Shown: positions 59,999 through 64,000 of the stretch, piece after piece
Layout: the number at the start of each line of letters is the position of its first letter
Numbering within the stretch: position 1 is the first letter of the stretch
Assembly: GCF_907164915.1 (NCBI RefSeq)
Contig: NC_061870.1
Coordinates: 4,058,273 to 4,122,272, forward strand
From: Impatiens glandulifera
Lineage: Eukaryota > Streptophyta > Magnoliopsida > Ericales > Balsaminaceae
Direction: 5' to 3'
Length of the DNA stretch: 64,000 nt
Position numbers and translations under genes: made by a program
Notes under the pieces: generated by a model
What the model was told of the DNA's origin: nothing
Seen by the model: only the letters and a program-made list of their open reading frames with translations
The model's database searches: none

Positions 59999-60270
59999 TT
60001 ATTGATTAAGCAAGAGTAATATGGGAATTTGGGGATAGGGCATGGGTGGGGCGTGGGTGGTGCGTGGGCTTGGGCATGGGTGGGGCGTGGGCTTGAGCGT
60101 GGAGCGTGGTCTTGGGCGTGGATTGTGGGGGTGGGGAGTGGGGTTGTGCGTGGGGCGTGGGGGTTGTGCATGGTGCGTGGGGTGTGCGTGGAGCGTGGTC
60201 TTGTGCGTGGATCGTGGGGGTGGGGCATGGGGTTGGCGTGGGGGGGGGGGGGGGGTGGTACAAAAATAAT
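59999..60270. repeat. G-rich minisatellite in Ulp1-like gene intron, with G16 run
   Basis: GCGTGGGGTGGGGC words on the plus strand, ending in an uninterrupted G16 (60240-60255). On the minus strand this is inside an intron that starts GTAAGTATTTTTG near 60310 and ends at the acceptor near 59980. The C-rich strand is the transcript sense. Confidence 0.85.
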
Positions 60271-60304
60271 GAACAAAAATAAAGACAAAAATAAAGAACA
60301 AAAA

Positions 60305-61196
60305 TACTTACTTAATCGTGTAACCATTTTTGAGGCGTGAGCAATTTGTTAAATAAAGAACGATCTGATTTGGAAATAGTCAAATCCTTGAGGTCTTTAT
60401 CATTACTCTTCAACCATTTCTTCAAATCCTTCATCTTTTCCTCGTTAATTCGTAACATAGGATTAACCGTAACCGGATCATTGAGTTTAAACCATTTCCC
60501 ACCAGGGTCGTTGTAGTCCCCCAATTGTTTCGACTTCTTTCTCCAAAATCTATTACCAACAAATTTTGATGGAGTAATTTCTTTCACCTCATTCACATTC
60601 TCCTTATTTTTCCCCTTCTTCTTCTCCTCCTCCTCAGTCACCTCACCTCCTTCACAATCTCCTCCTCCACCTCCTCCTCCTTCTTCTTCTCCTCCTCCAC
60701 CTCCTCCTTCTTCTTCTCCTCTTCCTCCACCATCTCCTCTTTATTATTCTCCTCCTCCTCCTCCATCTCATTCTTCTTCTCCTCCTCCACCACCTCCTTC
60801 TTCTTCTCCTCTTCCACCTCCACCTCCTTCTTCTTCTCCACCTCCTCCACCACCTTCTTATTGTCCTCCTCCACCACCTCCACCTCCTTCTTCTCCTCCA
60901 CCTCCACCTTCTTATTCTTCTCCGCCTCCTCCTTAATTCTTCTCGGCCTCCACCTTTTTCTCCTTCTCCACCTCTTTATTCTTCTCCTCCTCCTCCACCT
61001 CATTCTCTTTATTCTTCTCCTCCTCCTCCACCTCATTCTCTTTATTCTTCTCCTCCTCCACCTCCTTCAATTTGCGAGAGGATTGGGGCATAGGGAGCGA
61101 ATACTCGTCTTGCACATCATCATTCTTCTCCTCTGGGCGATCAAAATTCAATTTGCGAGAGACTTGTGGCGTGGGGCATGAATCATCGTCTTGCAC
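60305..61196 (-). pseudogene. Ulp1-like gene, middle exons with Glu/Lys-rich repeats
   Basis: The minus strand from 61196 reads DDDSCPTPQVSRKLNFDRPE, then the related DDVQDEYSLPMPQSSRKL (an internal duplication), then a long run of EEEKNKE / EVEEEKKKE repeats coded by GAGGAGGAG-type triplets (about 61070-60640). A conserved-looking segment follows: FWRKKSKQLGDYNDPGGKW, MKDLKKWLKSNDKDLKDL and SLFNKLLTPQKWLHD. A TAA lies in frame directly before the donor GTAAGTATT at about 60311. The conserved part is what precedes the peptidase domain in this family. The repeat part probably varies freely. Confidence 0.55.
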
Positions 61197-62904
61197 TGAT
61201 AGGATCGGCTTAATCAATAGAGACAGGGGGTCTGACGATTGATGAAGGCTTATGAAAAACGTTTTGAAAGAAATCTTGTTAGGGATTTGATTCACTTTCT
61301 ATTCTACGCAAACCCTTGTAAACACTTGAAATAGAATCAAGTGCGGAAATGTTTACTTAAGTTTAAAGCTTAAGATGAAAAATGAGAAGATGACAGAAAA
61401 GAAAAACACATCAGTTTGTTTATGGATGTTCAGAGCAAACTCTCCTACGTCACCCCTTCTTCCAACCACCGGAAGGATTCACTATAATATGATTCAAATC
61501 AAATACAGTTTGCACACACTTAGCTCACTGTTGAATAGAACACACTCTGTTCAACTTACAAGATGAAGAATATCATTCAGCTAAAGGATGCTTTGATTCT
61601 AACTCTCTCTTGATTAACACACAGTACAATCAAGAAAGTAGCTTCACAGTATGAATATTCAAAGGCTTGATTTCTCAGTAATTCCAGTAAGCAATATGAT
61701 CGACCGAGAGTGCCAGTGCTTGTCCGTTGTCCTTAGGAATCTTTAAATATGCACAGGTACCAGCGGTCTAATCTTTAAGAATGATATGTGGCACTCTTCT
61801 ATTGGAACGCCTCCATAGTACACAGCAGACTCTGAATACAAGGATCGTGACCGTACACAACAGTAGTGCGCCGAATATTCCTCAGAGATATACCTGCAAA
61901 ACAAGTAGTGGAAAGGATATTCGCTTACGTGTCATTAGTTCATTGGATGCATTGGGCTCTCGTATTGATCTTCACTAGAAAGTGGAGCAGGAGTAGCGTA
62001 CAATTGTAGCATGCGGGTAGATATGTGCTAGCTTCAAGCAACTACTTAAGCAAAACATTAGACGTATTTCAATTAGACGACCTCATCTAATTAAATCAAA
62101 CATCCCTGTCTAATAACAAAATCCATTAGACCACCTGGTCTAACGGGATTAGACTTACGTCTAATTACAATCACTTCAGACTAATCTAAAGGAGTTAGAC
62201 TGCACGTCCAACATTCTCTTTCTATTAGACTGCACGTCTAACTCCACGAGTTAGACTACACGTCTAATTACGGTTCTACTTCAGACTTGTCTGAAAGAGT
62301 TAGACTGCACGTCTAACTTTTTCTTTCTATTAGACTGCACATCTAACTCCACGAGTTAGACTGCACGTCTAATTACGGTTCTACTTCAGACTTGTCTGAA
62401 GGAGTTAGACTGCACGTCTAACTTTCACAATCCATTAGACTACACGTCTAACTCCACGAGTTAGACTGTACATCTAATTACGAGTCCATTAGACTGCACG
62501 TCTAACTCCATGAGTTAGACTGTACGTCTAAATACGAATTCATTAGACTGCACGTCTAAATCCACGAGTTAGACTGCACGTCTAATTACGGATTCATTAG
62601 GCTACACGTCTAACTCCACGAATTAGACTACACGTCTAATTACGGATTCCATTAGACTGCACGTCTAACTCCACGAGTTAGACTACACGTCTAATTCCTC
62701 CAGTTAGACTGCACGTCTAACTTTGTGCATCTAATGCTAAATCGGTCTAATGAACCTCATTACAACCAAGTCTAATGAAGTTGTTTTTCAATACACCTGC
62801 ATAAAAAAAATTAGACACATATATGTATTCCAATCATCATTTCATCATCAAAATTCCAATAGTCAAACTATTTCAACACATGGTCAAAATAATTTGACCC
62901 AACA
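61197..62904 (-). mobile_element. Solo copia LTR, family B, 1.71 kb, TSD TGCAC
   Basis: On the minus strand it runs from TGTTGGGTC at 62904 to GATCCTATCA at 61197, flanked by identical TGCAC (61192-61196 and 62905-62909). The region 61290-61570 matches the R/U5 end of the other family B LTRs (CAAGTGCGGAAA, GTTTATGGATGTTCAG, TTGAATAGAAC in plus sense). U3 at 62080-62755 is a private minisatellite of ~26-50-bp units made of TTAGACTGCACGTCTAA and CTCCACGAG words. No internal region remains. It is inserted at a splice acceptor of the Ulp1-like gene. Confidence 0.9.
62080..62755. repeat. U3 minisatellite TTAGACTGCACGTCTAAC
   Basis: More than twenty copies of a nearly palindromic core (TTAGACNNCACGTCTAA) alternating with CTCCACGAG and TTACGGATTCA. 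Each core is a potential hairpin. It is confined to the U3 of the solo LTR. Confidence 0.9.
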
Positions 62905-64000
62905 TGCACAATCAAAAAATAAGATTAATATACATTGTGTGTGGGACGTGGGGCGTGGGGTGTGGTGCGCAACTATACCTCGTCCTCCTCGTCACCCTCA
63001 TCCTCCTCGTCCTCCTCGTCCTCCTCCTCATTATCCTTCTCATTCTCCTCATTTTCCTCCTCCTCCTCCTCCTCCCCCTTTTTCTCTTCCTTGTCCTGCA
63101 CAATCAAAAATAAAATTAGATTAATATACATTTTGCGAGGTGAAAGTGTGGTGCGTGAGGTAGTGCGTGGGGTGAGTGCGTGGGGCGTGGGGCGTGGGGT
63201 GTGCGTGGGGTGAGTGCGTGGGGCGTGCGTGGGGTGAGTGCGTGGGGCGTGGGGTGAGTGCGTGGGGGTTGTGCGTGGGGTGTGGATGAGTGCGTGGGGC
63301 GTGGGGTGGGCGTGAGGCGTGGGTTGTGCGTGGGGCGTGGGGTGGTCCTGGGTTGTGCGTGGGGCGTGGGGTGGGCGTGGGGCGTGGGGTAGTGCATGGG
63401 GCGTGGGGGTAGTGCGTGGGGCTCAAGTGTGTGCGTGGGGTAGTGCGTAGGGGTGTGCAATTATACCTTGGCCGCCTTCCTCTTCTTGGTCAACTCCCTC
63501 TTCTTGGCCAACTCTCTCTTCTTGGCCAACTCATCCGCCTTCCTTTTAATGGCCAACTCATCAGCCTTCCTCTTCTTTGCCAACTTCGTCAGCCTCTCCT
63601 TTCTCTCATTCTTCTTTCTCTTAATCTCATCAACATCATCATGGTTCCTCTTGTTCATCACCTCATCATTCTTCCTCTTGTTCATCACCTCATCATTCTT
63701 CCTCTTCGTCCACTTCTCATTATTAAGTGCACCATTATTATTCTTCCTCTTCGTCCTCTTCTCAGTATCAAGTGCAACATCATTATTCTTCCTCTTCGTC
63801 CTCTTCTTAGTATCAAGTGCAGCAGTACCTGCCTCTTCTTTTTCTTCTCCTCCACTATTCTTTTGTTCCTTTATTTCCCCCAATAATGTGATTATAAGTT
63901 GTTGATTCTCCTTGATAAGCTTGATTTTAGTTTTAATCTCATTTACATCCTTTGTCAACTCATCAAGTTTGGCATCAGTATTGGCTTGAAACACTCGATT
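62905..64000 (-). pseudogene. Ulp1-like gene, 5' exons with minisatellite introns (partial)
   Basis: One exon runs from beyond 63994 to 63468 and encodes a coiled-coil, Lys-rich segment (ELTKDVNEIKTKIKL, then repeated LDTEKRTKRKNN and KKRKADELA units). An intron follows, 63467-63096, beginning GTATAATTGCACACC, filled by a G-rich (plus strand) array and ending GATTGTGCAG. A short acidic exon (63095-62979, 39 codons) comes next, then a second intron beginning with the near-identical GTATAGTTGCGCACC, which also holds CCCCACGC words and reaches the solo LTR. The duplicated intron ends show that an exon-intron module was tandemly duplicated. The 5' end is outside the window. Confidence 0.5.
63135..63460. 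repeat. G-rich minisatellite in Ulp1-like intron (right array)
   Basis: About 320 bp of GTGCGTGGGGCGTGGGGTGA words on the plus strand, the same family as the arrays at 55.6, 58.8 and 60.0 kb. A short outlier (62937-62967) lies in the next intron. Confidence 0.9.

Noticed and set aside
60240..60255. The G16 run as a biological feature by itself
   Set aside because: Homopolymers of this length are prone to sequencing error. It is noted only as part of the G-rich array.
60638..61070. A stand-alone Glu/Lys-rich gene
   Set aside because: The charged run is GAG/AAG triplet expansion inside a larger Ulp1-like gene, and the reverse-strand Ser/Leu-rich frame is its shadow.
62080..62755. A CRISPR-like array of palindromic repeats and spacers
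   Set aside because: The setting is a plant nuclear LTR, the spacers are themselves repeated (CTCCACGAG, TTACGGATTC), and there are no cas genes. It is a U3 minisatellite.

Overview
This is nuclear DNA from a flowering plant, almost certainly a eudicot. The evidence is two intron-containing plant genes (a SMAX1-type strigolactone/karrikin signalling repressor and a plant-style TrmO-like tRNA methyltransferase) embedded in AT-rich DNA dominated by Ty1/copia, Ty3/gypsy, hAT, MULE and Helitron remains. Some retroelement-associated protein fossils resemble families I recall as abundant in asterid (Lamiales-like) genomes; that placement is recall, not proof. I see no rRNA, functional tRNA, CRISPR or organellar genes.

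Layout. 1-5.76 kb: a retroelement LTR fragment with a GTCTAA minisatellite, a decayed gypsy integrase, and AT-rich DNA. 5.76-10.85 kb: two copia families fused head to tail on the minus strand. 11.4-15.35 kb: a plus-strand fossil accessory ORF followed by a polypurine tract and a 1.4 kb LTR. 16-25.8 kb: a FAR1/MULE-type transposase pseudogene (minus) convergent with a PMD/DUF1985-like fossil (plus). Two inverted arrays of palindromic repeats flank the pair, a rearranged copia element is nested in the transposase, and a 2.2 kb solo LTR (TSD TAAAT) sits in the right array. 27.4-31.3 kb: a complete nine-exon TrmO-like gene (minus) with one apparent GC-AG intron. 35.3-43.7 kb: an hAT element whose transposase intron holds a full-length 4.7 kb copia element (TSD CTTAT). 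44.15-46.36 kb: a Helitron whose 5' unit is repeated seven times. 46.8-47.8 kb: a long-TIR foldback element. 50.3-50.7 kb: a MITE just upstream of SMAX1. 50.93-54.99 kb: the three-exon SMAX1-like gene. 55.6 kb to the right edge: a MuDR-type transposase (plus) convergent with an Ulp1-peptidase-like gene (minus), with C/G-rich CCCCACGC-type arrays between and inside the genes and a solo LTR (TSD TGCAC) inserted at a splice acceptor.

Only two genes look intact and host-functional: the SMAX1-like gene and the TrmO-like gene. Everything else is mobile DNA. The most interesting patterns are: the Helitron built from tandem 293-bp 5' units, each carrying an antisense pol III-like promoter; one copia LTR family whose members each carry a different U3 minisatellite and an iterated polypurine-tract/LTR-start unit; and two MULE-like elements that share one architecture (convergent transposase plus PMD/Ulp1-class gene associated with repeat arrays).
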